The position numbers and the translations under genes were made by a program. Positions 10,660 to 22,142 of a stretch of 64,000 nucleotides of DNA are shown here, in pieces. The stretch spans positions 75,910,647 to 75,974,646 of the forward strand of contig NC_051069.1 in the NCBI RefSeq assembly GCF_004664715.2. The letters run 5' to 3'. The notes beneath the pieces were generated by a model. That model was not told the DNA's origin. It did not search any database and worked only from the letters and a program-made list of their open reading frames with translations. This stretch comes from Peromyscus leucopus (Eukaryota > Chordata > Mammalia > Rodentia > Cricetidae). Position 1 is the stretch's first letter. The number at the start of each line of letters is the position of its first letter.

Positions 10660-13385
10660 GTGTTAATGCAAGAAGTTTCCTAAAGATGTCAAAGGATCTC
10701 GTGTGACTAGTTAACCAAGTTTTTAATATATCCATGTACCGCAGTTAGAAATACTTCTGTCTGTACTTCTGACGTTTGGGGGAGAGCTTCAGTCCTTAGC
10801 TGGATGGTAGCTGGTGAGAAACATTACTTGATAGCAGCTTGATTTATTGCTGTTCTCTGTCCTTTGCACTTGGATTTATTATTGATAGTCACCATCACAC
10901 AATCCCTGGTAAGGAGCTATAGCCCATTCTGAACTGTGTACATAAATATTCTTTGGCTGATTTCCAACTGTAATTGGTCTACGTGGCTGATTCTGTTTGA
11001 GACCTGCCTCAGTTGCGCAGTCTCTTGCCTGTAAGCTTTTAATGATGATTATACCCGCGTAAGTACACCATCATTCAGGGGCTGTAATCTTCCCAGAGCC
11101 TTGCCGCTTACTGGGTATCAGTAACTCCTGACATGATTTCTTGTGTTTTTCTTTTGTAGCTCTCTCAACTTCAACTCGCCACCATGGAGGTTACCACATG
11201 GTCATCCTCAGCTGCTGCAGCTTAGCTACTGCATCCCACACAGCTGTGTTTATGAGTAATCACTTTAATGAAAGGAGATTGGCCAGCTAAGGAACTGACT
11301 GCCAGAGAGTTCTCAAAGGCAGGAAGTGAGTGACACGTGTGAGCTCCAAGTGTCACCAACACCTGGAAAGTTGGGCACAGTCCTCTGGAGTGTGATATCT
11401 CACCGAGTCTACACTTTGCCAGTTTCTGTGAGGCCTCTTTGACACAGTAAGCCTCAGTATCTGACAGCACACAATACTATGGCTTTAGCCCTATGAAATA
11501 GATAAAAGGTCCTGATTGTGGATAGGGCTGCTAGACAGGATTCTCTGAAGTCAGGTCACTGAAGATATGCTTCTTCCAACAGATTTCATTCTACATGGAA
11601 TCTTTCAGAAAACAGCAATCAGCAGAATTATTTGGGGGAATTCAATAATCTGAGTTCTCTTTGTAATACTAGAGATCTCTTGGGCTAGCATGATTTCTTA
11701 CTCTTGTGGAAGAATATTCTGTATGTTCTTATAATGAACAAGTTCATGTAGAATAGACTGCTTTAACTATTTCTAAAAGCATGTACTCTGATACTTAAGT
11801 TCATCTTTAGAAAGATGGGGAAAGAAGTGTGTGTGTGTGTGGTGGGGGAGTGAGTATGTAGATCATAGCCTACCTCTAGGGTTCAAGGTGCAGGCACCTG
11901 AGCCTGAACTGCGCATATGAAGATAACATTCAGTGAACCAGAAAATGCTTGGTGCTTACTGTTGTGGCAAGCAGAGACCCACACAAGCAGCACTGAGCCA
12001 GGCAAGTCTGCCCAGGGGAAGCAGAGCCTAGTCGGCAGAGGAGGGGGTGCGGGGTTAGGATTCCAACCTTGGGAGGAGTGCTGGTAAGAGAAAATCTAGA
12101 GCCAGGATTAAAAGCCATTCTTAATTAAATATTGCCTATTTAGCACAGGCCTCATACTGACGGGCAATAGAACACTGTTATGCAAATGTGAATACAGTCT
12201 CATTTTTCTAAGAAAGGAGACAGAGGAAAGACATCGTGGTCAGAAAGAACTTGGCCCTATTTTAATCTCATTATCTGGCACTGTAGTTTCATGTGTAAGC
12301 TGTCTTCAGGCATTCCAGAAAGACTATTAATAGATACAGAAGCATACTTCTTTATAGTACTAAGTGTATAATCGTAGCAGTAAAATTCGTTTTGGATATT
12401 TATATTTGACATAATGTATCCATGTATGTTTAATTCACAGAGGGTTTACTGTCACTGATTCTTCTTGTTTTTAGCTTTATAGCAAAAGCAAGTTTTAACA
12501 CTGGCATCAACTGGATGTTTCTTTGGATAGCCATTCAAATGTCTTTCCTTAAGCCTTTTCAGTGGTTTGCAAATAACTTAATTTCTTGACCATGCAACTC
12601 TCCAATTTTATCTGTTACTGTACTGCCTCTCCCCAGTAGATTAAAAAGTGTTTGACAAATCATCAAATAAATAAATAGACCAATAGTGAGCACATACTGA
12701 AAATATAATCAATTCCTGATAAATGAAGTTGATTGGGAATCATGGGTAGTAATATTGGCAATGGGAATTTATTGTTCTAGAAAATTTAATTTCTGAAATA
12801 AGTCAGCAACTGTTGATTGAGGTCATAGGAACAGAAAAATTAAAGGGGAAATGTCCACTACTTTTTAACCAGTCAAATTGCTTTTCTCCAAGGAATTCTA
12901 GACATTGTCACAAGTTGTGACTTGCCAATTACATATTAGTTCTTAAAATACTTCCAAGGCCACAAAAATTGTCTCAAGGTAGCTTTGAAGAGGTAATGGC
13001 TGCTGTGTTGTGCAAACACTATAATTCTAACACAGCAGGACATTCTAATGGGTATTTGTAAGAATACTATTAAATAGCTAAGCTGTTTAGTGACTCACGA
13101 TTCCTGATCAAGTTCCATAATCTTCTCTTCCTAAAGTTTGCTCAAAGTTTTGATAGATTTTCATTGACTAAAATGTTTTTTCATAAGCTTTGAATAAGCT
13201 AATGATGAGTTTCTGCTCGGGAGCAGTTTTCATGTTTAGGTATTGGATCACGTCATATGCTTTGTCTAGGGATTACACAATTGGGAAGTAGTTATTTTGA
13301 GCAGAGTATATTAAATCGCAACCACTGATGGATAAACCATCTTACAAAGGAGCTTGAAATAATGAGGTCACTCTTTAGTTCATTA
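10660..13385. other. 2.7 kb repeat-poor stretch, no gene proven
   Basis: I recognise no rodent SINE, LTR or L1 here, only a short GT run near 11830. A strong splice-acceptor-like sequence sits at 11130-11159, followed by a 14-codon frame (see findings). Repeat-poor DNA can contain conserved regulatory sequence, but nothing in the sequence alone proves that. Confidence 0.45.
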
Positions 13386-14225
13386 GATAATTTGTTGAGC
13401 ACCCACCTGCCACCAACTTTTTAGGAAAAAAAACTATCCCATGCTCTGTATAGTCTAGCAAGAGAAGACAGACAATTAACTACTAGTTACCTAAGACATT
13501 AGAAAGTGATAGAGGCTGTGACTGAAGAGTGGAGGATATACAGGTGGTGTGGGAGGTGGGATGCTGTGTCAGAATGGGCCACAGTGTGATTTGAGAAGTC
13601 TTACAGCAGGTGAAAGATTGAGCCACTCTTGTGTACAAGACATTGAGGAGTGTTGTAGAATTCTTTTAGAACAGTCCACACACGCCTACCTGATGATGTC
13701 GTTGCTCTCATTAAAATTCTCCACTTCTGTGGCTTTAGTGGAGCACATGAGCACCTTCATTTGTTCTGTGGTGGGTGACTGCCATGATCTCAGTCTCAGG
13801 GCCCATGTCTCCAGCCCCTTCCTCTTGATTACTCTGCTTCAGCCATACTGGACTCAGTTCAATTCCATGAGCACTGACAGTTTGTCTCTCTTTGTCTTGT
13901 TGTTGTTGTTTTTGTATGTTGAGAGTATTTTTCTTTGCCTTCATTCTCCAGACTTTTCACGCCAGTTTCTCCATCAGCTTACCTCTCCACCACGGGACTC
14001 TCACAATCTCATTGTACAGCCTAGTTTTCACCCACTCCTTCACCACCCCCATTCGTAAGTAATTAATGGTTTGCAAATGATGTATTCAATTTTTCTTTTT
14101 TTCCTGGTAGACTTTTAAGTTCCATGATAATGGCAATGTTGTTCAATATCAACGTTGTTCATATTTCCATGCCTAATACTTGACACCTCCTATACACTTA
14201 ATATCTGCTAGGTGAGTAAAGCCAG
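13386..14225 (+). mobile_element. Ancient LINE-2 remnant
   Basis: Plus-strand text follows the L2 3' region: tgagcacc near the start, agacagacaattaact, ttaaaattctccact..gtggcttt, gcttcagccatactgg, tagacttttaagttccatgataatggcaatgtt, ending cacttaatatctgct. L2 is a mammal-wide element far older than the rodent SINEs here. It explains the 169-residue frame at 13549-14058, which is not a gene. Confidence 0.65.
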
Positions 14226-14474
14226 CTTCAAATGGGGCAAGCTGCAGGGCTACGAAGAGAGAATGCTTTTAATTGGGGTGGGGAAATAAAATTTAAAGTG
14301 TTCTTTCTTTATAAACTTAATACTCTGTCGGGTTAAGTTGCCAAGGCTTAAAGTTCTTAAATGTTATCAGACAATTCAGAGTTTTCTGGGAAATGGAGGC
14401 AGAGCAGGGTTAGGCCTCCTAAGGTAAGGATTGTAGGCTGGGCAATGTGGCTATGAAGATTCTTCCCCACACAT

Positions 14475-14625
14475 TCTGGTTTTCTTCCCTTCCAGGCATG
14501 TAGCAGGAATGTCCCTCTTCGCCCTTTTGAAGTTAGGTGTGGTCCGGTGATTGTGATCTGTGCACTTAGGGGAAGGCTTTAACTAGACAGTTAGCACCTT
14601 TCTCTTCTCCAGTATCTGCAAGTGC
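14475..14625 (+). repeat. Possible ancient mammalian repeat fragment
   Basis: The run ttgaagttaggtgtggtccg, gtgattgtgatctgtg and the ctttctcttctccag pattern resemble a very old mammal-wide repeat also seen at 60835-61150. Too diverged to name. Confidence 0.35.
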
Positions 14626-14929
14626 TTCAAGGGCAGCTGATCTGTTAATGGGTTGGTAAGTGGAGACACTGAAACTTCTAAGTGTTTCATTTTTACAGCA
14701 TCATGTAACCATCCTGATTGACATAGATACAGAAGGTTTGAGGCACAAGTGCACAAAGAAAAACTTTCAAGTAAGCAATAATGAGATGAAAGTTTGACCT
14801 CATCATCTCCCCTCCAAAAGCTGTGTCTCCACAAGGCCACTGACCTGAAGAAAATCTGCTCTGTAGAGTAGAACTATCCACTGTCCTGGGTCTGTCCTTT
14901 CCTCTTCCCCACAGCAATCTCCCCCTCCC

Positions 14930-15335
14930 TGCTGCCTCCAGGACATTTCACCTGCCACCGTCTTATCTCCTATTCTTGGGCTTTTCCAAGTGCTCTCCTC
15001 CACAGCCTTGCAAGGACACTCCTGTGCCCACCTGCACCCAGATCCTGCCACCACACTGCTAGTAGAGTGAACTCTGAGAGAACTCTGTTCACACACCTAT
15101 TCAAAATCTCCAGGGACTCTCTTTAGCTAAAAGACTGAATGCAAATCCTCAGTAGAATGCATTCACCTGGGCATTTCAGACCCTTAGCCCCTGCCCTCCT
15201 GCCTTTACAAGCCTGGTGCCCAGCAGCCCTGCACAGCCCCATGCAGTACTCGTATATGGATATCAGTGTTTTTCACAGTATGCCGCCACATCGGCCCCTC
15301 AGCAGCTCTATAGCAGCGAAACACACCAGGCCATG
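14930..15335 (+). mobile_element. Ancient LINE-2 remnant, second fragment
   Basis: Contains L2-like order: cacacacctattcaaaatctccaggga, aagactgaatgcaaatcc, ttcagacccttagcccctgccctcctgcc. Diverged, no open reading frame of L2 survives. The 67-residue frame at 15139-15342 is non-coding by this reading. Confidence 0.55.
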
Positions 15336-15762
15336 GTGGTAACTGCTGGACCCTGAAAGTCCTTTTTATTCACAGCTGACCTAGTAAGAGTCAGGATACC
15401 ATAGTTGCTATGGAAACTGCTAGGTATGTGTTTCTGCTCTCAAATGCACCTTTTCTTGCCCTCCTTATCCTTAACAATATACAATATCTGTGTGTTTTAT
15501 TTGTATTAAACATTTTTTCCTACCTGCTATGTTTAAGAAACATTTATTTAAGAACATGAATCACAAATTCCATTTCCTAGACTTTTTTGACCATTATATA
15601 TTGTCTTCCTTATAGGACTGATTTCTATTGATTCTAAACAGAATAAAAATTGAAGATAAACTACTAGTTCAACATGTCCACACATTCAAGTCCTCTTTGG
15701 GTTATAATACTTTAAAATGTATTTATTTCTTTTAAATATTTATTTTTACTTTACCTTTTGAG

Positions 15763-16164
15763 TGTTGCTCGTATTGTTGATCCCACCAGTCGAGAATAAG
15801 ACCACTACCACATTTTAAAGCCAAATTTGAAGCAAGCTTTAATTAAATACTGGCCAGGTCGATGGACTCTCTGGCCAGGTCCATCTCTGAGTTCCCAGAA
15901 AATAGCCACAAGTCATGCTTTGCAGAGGCTTAACAAGACAACCCCACAAGGCCAGTGTATTTCCCATCAGGTCTAATCAGGGGCAAGCATATATCTTGAC
16001 ATATTTCCTCCCTGCCTACTTCTCGCCTACATCCAATCAGGGGCAAATGTGCATCCTGACATATTTCCTGCCCACATACCTCCCACCCACATGTGACCAA
16101 ACACATCTGGTGCAGATGAGTCAAACGAACAGGACAAACAGGAACTGATTATTAACTACCAACA
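15763..16164 (-). repeat. Unassigned LTR-like repeat with internal 60-bp duplication
   Basis: Bounded by tgttgctcg/tgttgatccc at the left and ccaaca at the right, compatible with LTR-type TG...CA ends, but no matching flanking duplication was found. Minus orientation is suggested by the agctttaattaaat region near the left end. It contains a 60-bp tandem duplication. Confidence 0.45.
15975..16094. repeat. 60-bp tandem duplication
   Basis: The block starting aatcaggggcaa at 15975 repeats at 16035. Both copies continue with a shared atcttgacatatttcct / atcctgacatatttcct segment and a C-rich cccaca/cctac end. The copies differ at several positions. Confidence 0.8.
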
Positions 16165-16177
16165 GAACTCTTGACCT

Positions 16178-16388
16178 GCAAGGTATATTTTTCCTGTTTT
16201 GGTCTCACAGTATGTATGTGCACCATGTGTATGTGTATGCAATCCCCATGGAAGCCAGAAGAGGGTGATAGATCCCCTGGAGCTTTAGTTACAGGTGGTT
16301 GTAAGACACCATGTGAGGTACTGGGAACTAAACCTGGGTCATCAGCAAGAGTGGCAAGTCCTCTTAACTGCTGAGTCTCCATCCCGTC
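16178..16388 (-). mobile_element. B2 SINE, minus strand
   Basis: Reverse-complement B2: head at the right end (gggatggagactcagcagtt), body gatcccctggagctttagttac, tail ..gtatgtgcaccatgtgtatg at left. It directly abuts the 3' end of the antisense L1. Confidence 0.8.
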
Positions 16389-16389
16389 T

Positions 16390-18597
16390 AGTATTCTTTT
16401 TTCTTTGATTTTCACTCTTCTCTCATGCATTACATCCTGACCAAAGTTTCCCTTCCCCCAGTCTCTCCTCCCCTGCCTCCCCTTTTCTCCAGATCCACCC
16501 TGCCTCTTTCTCCCTTTAGAAAAGATCAGGCCTCCCAGGGACGTCAACCACACACAGCCTACCAAACCACAATAAGACCAGGCACATAACATCACATCAA
16601 GGCTGGACAAGGCAACCCAGTAGGAAGAAAAGGGTCCCATAAGCAGTCAAAAGAGTCAGAGACAGCCCCCATTCCCACTGTTAGGAATCCCACAAGAACA
16701 CCAAACTACTCAGCCATAACATATAGGCAGAGGACCTAGGTCAGACCCCTGCAGACTCCCTGATCTCTGCAAGTCCCCATGAGTCCTGGTCAGTTGATTC
16801 TGTGGGTCTGTTCTTGTAGTTTCCCTGACCTCTCTGGTTCCTCTGATCTTTCCTCCTCCTCCTCTGCAGGACTCTCTGAGCTCTGCCTAGTGTTTGCCTG
16901 TGGGACTCTGCATCTGCTCCCCTCAGTTGCTGGATGAAGTCTCTCTGGTCTTTTTGATGATGAGTCTCCTAAGCTCTGGTCCCAGAACACTACGCAGACA
17001 GGACAAGTTGTAGGTTGAAGGTTTTAGGGCTAGACTGGTGTCCCAGTATTCTTGAGGCCTTGCCTGGTTACAGAAGATGGCCAGTTCAGGTCCTGTGTCT
17101 CTCATTACTAGGATTCTTTGCTAGGGTTACTCTTATAAATTCCATGGAGTTTTCATTGCACTAGGTTTCTGCCTCACCCTGGAAATGCCTCCCAATTCTA
17201 GTTGTTTCTCCCAACATTTTCTCCCCACCCCCAAATCCCTCCTTTTCCCAACAGCACCTGTTCTAGTCCACTGGTGAAATCTATTTACCCTTCCCAGGGG
17301 AATCCTTGTGTCACCCCTTAAGCCTTTTTTACTTAGCTTCTCTGGGTCTGTGGATCATAGCATGGTTATCTTTTACTTTATAGCTAATACCCACTTCTAA
17401 GTGAGTACATACCATATTTGTCTTTCTGGGTCTGGGTTACCTCACTTGGGATGAATTTTTCTAGTTCCATCCATTTGTCTGCAAATTTCATGTCATTGTT
17501 TTTAAAAGCTGAGTAATACTCCATTGTGTAAATGTACCACATTTTCTTTTTCTATTCTTTGGTTGAGTAACATCAAGGTTGTTTCGAGTTTCTGGCTGTT
17601 ATGAATAAATCTGTTATGGATATAGTTGAGCAAGTGTTCTTGTGATAGGATGAAGCATCTTTTGGGTATATGCCCCAGAGTGGTATAGCTGGGTCTTGAG
17701 GTAGATCTATCCCCAATTTTCTGAGAAACTACCATATTGATTTCCAAAGTGGCTGCAGAAGTTTGCACTCCCACCAGCAGTGGAGAAGTGTTTCCCTTGC
17801 TCTGTATCCTTGATAGCATGAGCTTGTGGTTTTGATCTTAGCCATTTTGACAAGTGTAAGATGGAATGTCAGAGTCATTTTGATTTGCATTTCCCTGATG
17901 GCTAAGGATGTTGAACATTTCTTTGTTTCTTGGACAATTGAGATTCCTTTGTTGAGAATTCTCTGTCTAGATCTCTATCCCATTTTTAAATTGGATTACT
18001 CAGTTTGTTGGTGTCTAGTTTCTTGAGTTCTTTATATATTTTGTGTATTATCCCCATGTCAAATGTGGAATTGGAGAAAATCCTTTCCCATTCTGTGGGT
18101 TGCAATTTTGTCCTTTTGACAGTGTCCTCTGCCTTACAGAAGCTTCTCAGTTTCATGAGGTCCCATTTCTTAATTGTCAGTCTTAGTGCCTGTGAGATTG
18201 GTATTCTGTTCAGGAAGTGGTCTTCTGTGCCAATGTGTTCAAGGCTATTCTCCACTTTCTCTTCTATCAGATTCAGTGTATCTGGTTTTATGTTGAGATC
18301 TTTGATCCACTTGGACTTGAATGTGGGCAGGATGACAGATATGAATTTGCTTGCATTCTTCTACATAACAACATCCAGTTAAACCAGCACCATTTGTTGA
18401 AGATACTTTTGTTTTTTCCATTGTATAATTTTGGCTTCTTTATAAAAAATCAGGAGTCCATAGGTGTGTGGATTTATGTCTAGGTCTTCAATTTGATTCC
18501 ATTGACCAATGTGTCTGTTTTTATGCCAATACCATGTAGTTTTTATTACTACAGCTCTGTAGCACAACTTGAATTCAGGGCTGGTGATACCTCCAGA

Positions 18598-18636
<39 letters not shown>

Positions 18637-19020
18637 TTTTTTTTTGTTTTTTTTTTTTTTTATTGTACAGGATTGTTTTGGCTATCCTGAGTTTTTTGTT
18701 TTCCCATATGAAGTTGAGTATTGTCCCTTCAAGCTCTGTAAAGAATTTCATTGGAATTTTGATGGGGATTACATTGAATCTGTAGATTGCTTTTGGTAGG
18801 ATGATCATTTTTACTGTGTTAATCCTACTGATCCATGAGTATCAGAGATCTTTCCATCTTCTGATATCATCTTCAATGACTTGAAGTTTTTATCAGACAG
18901 GAATTTCACTTGCTTGGTTAGAGTTACTCCAAGATATTTTATATTGTTTGTGGCTATTGTGAAGGGTGTTGTTTCCCTGATTTATTTCTCAGCCTGTTTG
19001 GCATTTGTATATAGGAAGGA
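16390..19020 (-). mobile_element. 5'-truncated rodent L1, antisense
   Basis: On the minus strand this is the last part of L1 ORF2 followed by the 3' UTR. Minus-strand frames at 18575-18808, 18379-18567 and 17986-18255 give typical L1 ORF2 C-terminal protein, with [20 protein letters not shown] and KKWDLMKLRSFCKAEDTV visible. The frame is broken by stops (an in-frame tag after LWKSIW) and by a long T run, so it is dead. About 1 kb of 3' UTR spans 16390-17430. The element is truncated at about 19020 within ORF2. The frame at 17502-17819 is an out-of-frame shadow of ORF2. Confidence 0.93.
18600..18661. repeat. About 60-base T-rich homopolymer inside L1 ORF2
   Basis: A T run interrupted by two G's sits between ctccagaag and attgtacaggattg. 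In L1 elements these flanks are normally separated by only a few bases, so the run grew in place. Confidence 0.9.
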
Positions 19021-19326
19021 ATAGGTGAGTGACCCACCTACCAGCTGAACGACTCCACTCCCTAGATTTGTTTCCCAAGACCCATTACACCATCACCCTT
19101 CTGACTTCACTACCAGCCCCACTACTGTGCCCCTCCCCCTAACTTCATACTCTAGCACTTTTTTAAAAGATAAAACCAACCAGCATCAATCAATATTACC
19201 ATATAAGTTTTGCATGGTAACTAACTGTACCATGATTGAACATTATCAAAGTTTCAGAAATTGAAGACCTTAAACTGTGCTCAGAGAGCCCCAACCTCCA
19301 AAAGCATGAATTTTCCTGGAAGTAGC
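19020..19326. other. No gene seen
   Basis: About 300 bases of unassigned, partly C-rich sequence between the L1 truncation point and an LTR. Confidence 0.45.
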
Positions 19327-19843
19327 TGTTGTGAAATATCAGTTGAAGATGTGTTACATTTGTTTATGCTGTGGAAAGATTTGTTTTAATGATGCAAAGA
19401 TGTGTTGCATTCTTTTATGTTACATTTGTTTAATTCTGTGAAGCTGTGATTCTTTGCCTGTCTAAAACACCTGATGGTCTAATAAAGAGCTGAATGGCCA
19501 ATAGCAAGGCACGAGAAAGGATAGGTGGGGCTGGCAGGCAGAGAGAATAAATAGAAGGAGAAATCTGGGATGAAAAGAAGAAAGAGCAAAAGAACAAGGA
19601 GAGGAGGATGCTAGGGGCCAGCCACCCAGTCACAGAGGAAGAGTGAAAGTAAGATTTATAGAAATAAGAGAAAGGTAAAAGCCCTGAGGCAAAAGGTAGA
19701 CAGGATCATTTAAGTCAAGAAAAGCTGGCTAGAAATAAGCCAAGCTAAGGCCAGGCATTCATAAGGTAGAACAAGTTTCCATGTAACTATTTGGAAGCTG
19801 GATGTCAGGCCCCCCAAAGAGTAGATAATAAAAAAGAACTACA
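19327..19843 (+). mobile_element. Solo LTR, same family as 8000-8552, opposite orientation
   Basis: It begins tgttgtgaaatatc and ends gaactaca. Shared blocks with the 8-kb copy run across most of its length (gaagctgtgattctttgcctg, gggtggctg..ccagccacccagtcac, ccctgaggcaaaaggtag). Flanking hexamers agtagc and agcaga agree at 4 of 6, so the target duplication is only weakly supported. An aataaa occurs in gagagaataaatag. Confidence 0.75.
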
Positions 19844-19964
19844 AGCAGACATAAAGAATGTCTAGATAGCCAAGAGACAAAGGGAACTGACAGAGCAAAG
19901 AAAGGAATCCATCCAAGTGAGATTCACCTGGTTATTTCCAAGAGCATAGACAACTTAAAGGCTA

Positions 19965-20280
19965 CAAGGCTACACTATTGGGAGGTCCTCTTGGCAAAAG
20001 TTGCTAAAATTCCTCCCTTGCTGCTCAGGGGGGAGGGGAGTGTGCATCTACCCCCTCCTGCTATGGTCCCAATGATAAACTGAGGTATAATCCCACTCTG
20101 GGGAACCAGTGAGTTTATTAGGCTTACTTACTGGACAGTGAGTACAGGGCTATGGGTAGGAGCATGGGTAGACTTAAAGCAGCCCCCCCGAACGGTCTGT
20201 ACCCAGAATATCTAGGCTATACCACCTAGATAGAGGCCCCTTCCCTTGTCTTTCCCTGCCTATATACTCTATGCTCCTTG
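19965..20280 (-). repeat. Rodent repeat, copy B of a three-locus family
   Basis: Matches 8885-9215 in order: ttgctaaaattcctccct, tgataaactgaggtataatcc, actctggggaaccagtgagt, ttattaggcttactta. The minus-strand taataaactcactgg contains an aataaa, which suggests minus orientation. Confidence 0.6.
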
Positions 20281-20282
20281 GT

Positions 20283-20365
20283 AGCATTTGTTGTCTGTTG
20301 TTTTTAGTAACTACCATTTTGACTAGGGTGAGATGGAATATCAATGTAATTTAGTATTTCCTGAT

Positions 20366-20370
<5 letters not shown>
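20283..20370 (-). mobile_element. Short antisense L1 fragment
   Basis: ccattttgactagggtgagatggaata and following text match the reverse complement of L1 ORF2 near its 3' end. Followed by a CA repeat. Confidence 0.55.

Positions 20371-20418
<48 letters not shown>
20371..20418. repeat. (CA)n microsatellite, about 24 units
   Basis: Uninterrupted ac repeat. Confidence 0.98.
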
Positions 20419-20421
<3 letters not shown>

Positions 20422-20429
20422 TAATGGGG

Positions 20430-20552
20430 TTACTACTTGGAAGTGGACTAGCAGGAAGGAGAGGATGTTTTTGTAGTCAGTGAACATGTTATATTTAAAT
20501 GAGAATGTCATTAAACCCATTACTTTGTACAATTATATGCAATAAAAACTAT
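20430..20552 (+). mobile_element. Rodent L1 3' tail, sense
   Basis: gagaatgtcattaaacccat, tactttgtacaattatatgc and aataaaaact match the terminal 3' UTR of rodent L1, ending in an A-rich tail directly before a B3 SINE. Confidence 0.6.
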
Positions 20553-20555
20553 GAA

Positions 20556-20830
20556 AATGAGGGGCTGGGGATGTGTCTTAGTTGATAAATGCTTGTTTTA
20601 TAAGCATAAAGATATGAGTTCAGATACCCAGCATCCACATAAAAGCCAACATGATAGTGTGTGCCTGTATTTCTTAGCACTAGGAAGAAGTAGGCAGATC
20701 CCAAGGGTTTCTGGCCACCCACCTTAGGCTATTGGGGGTTCAATGAGAGACCCTGTCTCAAAAATTAAGGTGAAGAACAATTAAGAAAGATGCCTAACAT
20801 CAACCTCTGGCCTCCACACAAATGCATTCA
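20556..20830 (+). mobile_element. B3 SINE
   Basis: gaggggctggggatgtgtct, agcataaagatatgagttcag, cagcatccacataaaagcc, gttcaatgagagaccctgtctc, caacctctggcctccacac: the full B3 order. Its tail runs into the CA repeat at 20829. Confidence 0.85.
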
Positions 20831-20832
20831 CA

Positions 20833-20873
<41 letters not shown>
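20829..20873. repeat. (CA)n microsatellite at B3 tail
   Basis: Nearly pure ca repeat growing from the B3 3' end. Confidence 0.95.
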
Positions 20874-20874
<1 letters not shown>

Positions 20875-20875
<1 letters not shown>

Positions 20876-21945
20876 TTGCTATAAAAATGAAATCTAAAAA
20901 TGGAGAAAAGAGTACAATGGAAAGAAATGGAATCATTGAAACAAAACACAGTAAATATGATAAGCTGAAAAACTGCGGACCTTTGCCCCCTTTTAGTATT
21001 TTGTGTGGATGAGTAGCTCATTATTTATTTGATTTTTTTCATCCCTTCATTTGGTTGATTCATTGATTGTCATTTGCTAATTACTGATTTAGTGTCAAGC
21101 ACTATTCTGGATATTGGTGATAAAGATGGAGATGAATGCCACCTTGGAAAAAGAGTTGAGAACAGGAGTTCCCATACCTGGGGACTAGGCTCACCCAGTG
21201 GTTTTTCTGGAAAGGAGATTCTGAGTGCCATCCCTAGACACTGGGGTCCAGGACACAGGGGCTTGCTAGACAAGGGGAGCCGTGATCATCTGAGATGTGG
21301 GTTGGCTTGTTCTTTGGCATGAGGTGGCAGGTGCTCTACATTCAGATTGGTCTCCTCCTTCAGCTTAGAAGGTAAATTAAAGTTTTGATAAAATGAAAGG
21401 AAAATTCAGGAAGAGAAGGATAGAGATGGAGAAAAAGTAAGCCAGAAGAAGGTAAAGGTTTGGGAGGTGATGTGCATCTGAGGTGACAATAAAGAGACCA
21501 CGAGGGAAGGGCAATGTTAGAGTGACAGACAGCGTGAGGCTCTTTCCATCTGGAAGAATCCTTCCCTCAGAGGAAGTGGAAGCAGTTACATTCTCCAACT
21601 GCTCCACCAGTGAGCTCGTTCCTAACCCAGAGTGAAGCATGTTTTCTTAGAAGGCATGCTTCTGTGGTGCCACGGTTGTGTTCAGTGGGAAGAGAGCTAG
21701 CTTCCCGCAGTACATGACTTCGGGGCTCAGAAAGCCCCATGACTAACATACTAAGAACTACCTCCCCTCAGAATAGTTAATGTCACTGGCAGTCAAACCC
21801 CACCTGTGAGGACCGAGCTGTCTTCACTCCTACCCCCATTCTGCCCGCCTAAGCAGTTTCACCCCTCAGTGTTCTCTGCCCTGTCTTCCACTCCCCACTT
21901 CTTGCTGGCCACCCTGCTCAGCAAGATTCCCAGCTTCCAGCCCCT
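20875..21945. other. No gene proven; possible L2/MIR scrap near 21085-21165
   Basis: tgtcaagcactattctggatattggtgata near 21092 resembles the tgccaggcactgttctagg..ggatacaaa motif of ancient L2/MIR-class elements. The rest is unassigned. Frames at 21070-21749 carry no recognisable domain. Confidence 0.4.
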
Positions 21946-21955
21946 CAGCTTAGAG

Positions 21956-22142
21956 CAGTGGCTCTCAACCTTCCTAGTGCTGTGACTCTTTAATATAGTT
22001 CCTCACACGGTGGTGACCTCCAACCATAAAATTATTTTTGTTGCTACTTCATAACTGTAATTTTGCTACTGAGTGGTGTCTCGGTTCCTGAGACCATTGG
22101 AAATATGTTTTCCGATGGTTAGAACACAGGTGAGAACCACTG
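21956..22142. mobile_element. hAT-type MITE (URR1-like) with perfect 8-bp duplication
   Basis: The octamer gcttagag flanks the element exactly (21948-21955 and 22143-22150). The ends are inverted repeats: cagtggctctcaacc at the left pairs with the right end ggtgagaaccactg. Internal text (ccataaaattatttttgttgctacttcataactgtaattttgctac, here shown only in part: cttcataactgtaattt) matches URR1, a rodent non-autonomous hAT DNA transposon. Eight-base duplications are the hAT signature. Confidence 0.9.

Noticed and set aside
13549..14058. 169-residue plus-strand frame
   Set aside because: The DNA follows LINE-2 3' sequence, which does not encode this frame.
17502..17819. 105-residue minus-strand frame resembling a protein
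   Set aside because: It is the wrong register of L1 ORF2; the true register shows LLHCWWECKLLQPLWKSIW followed by a stop.
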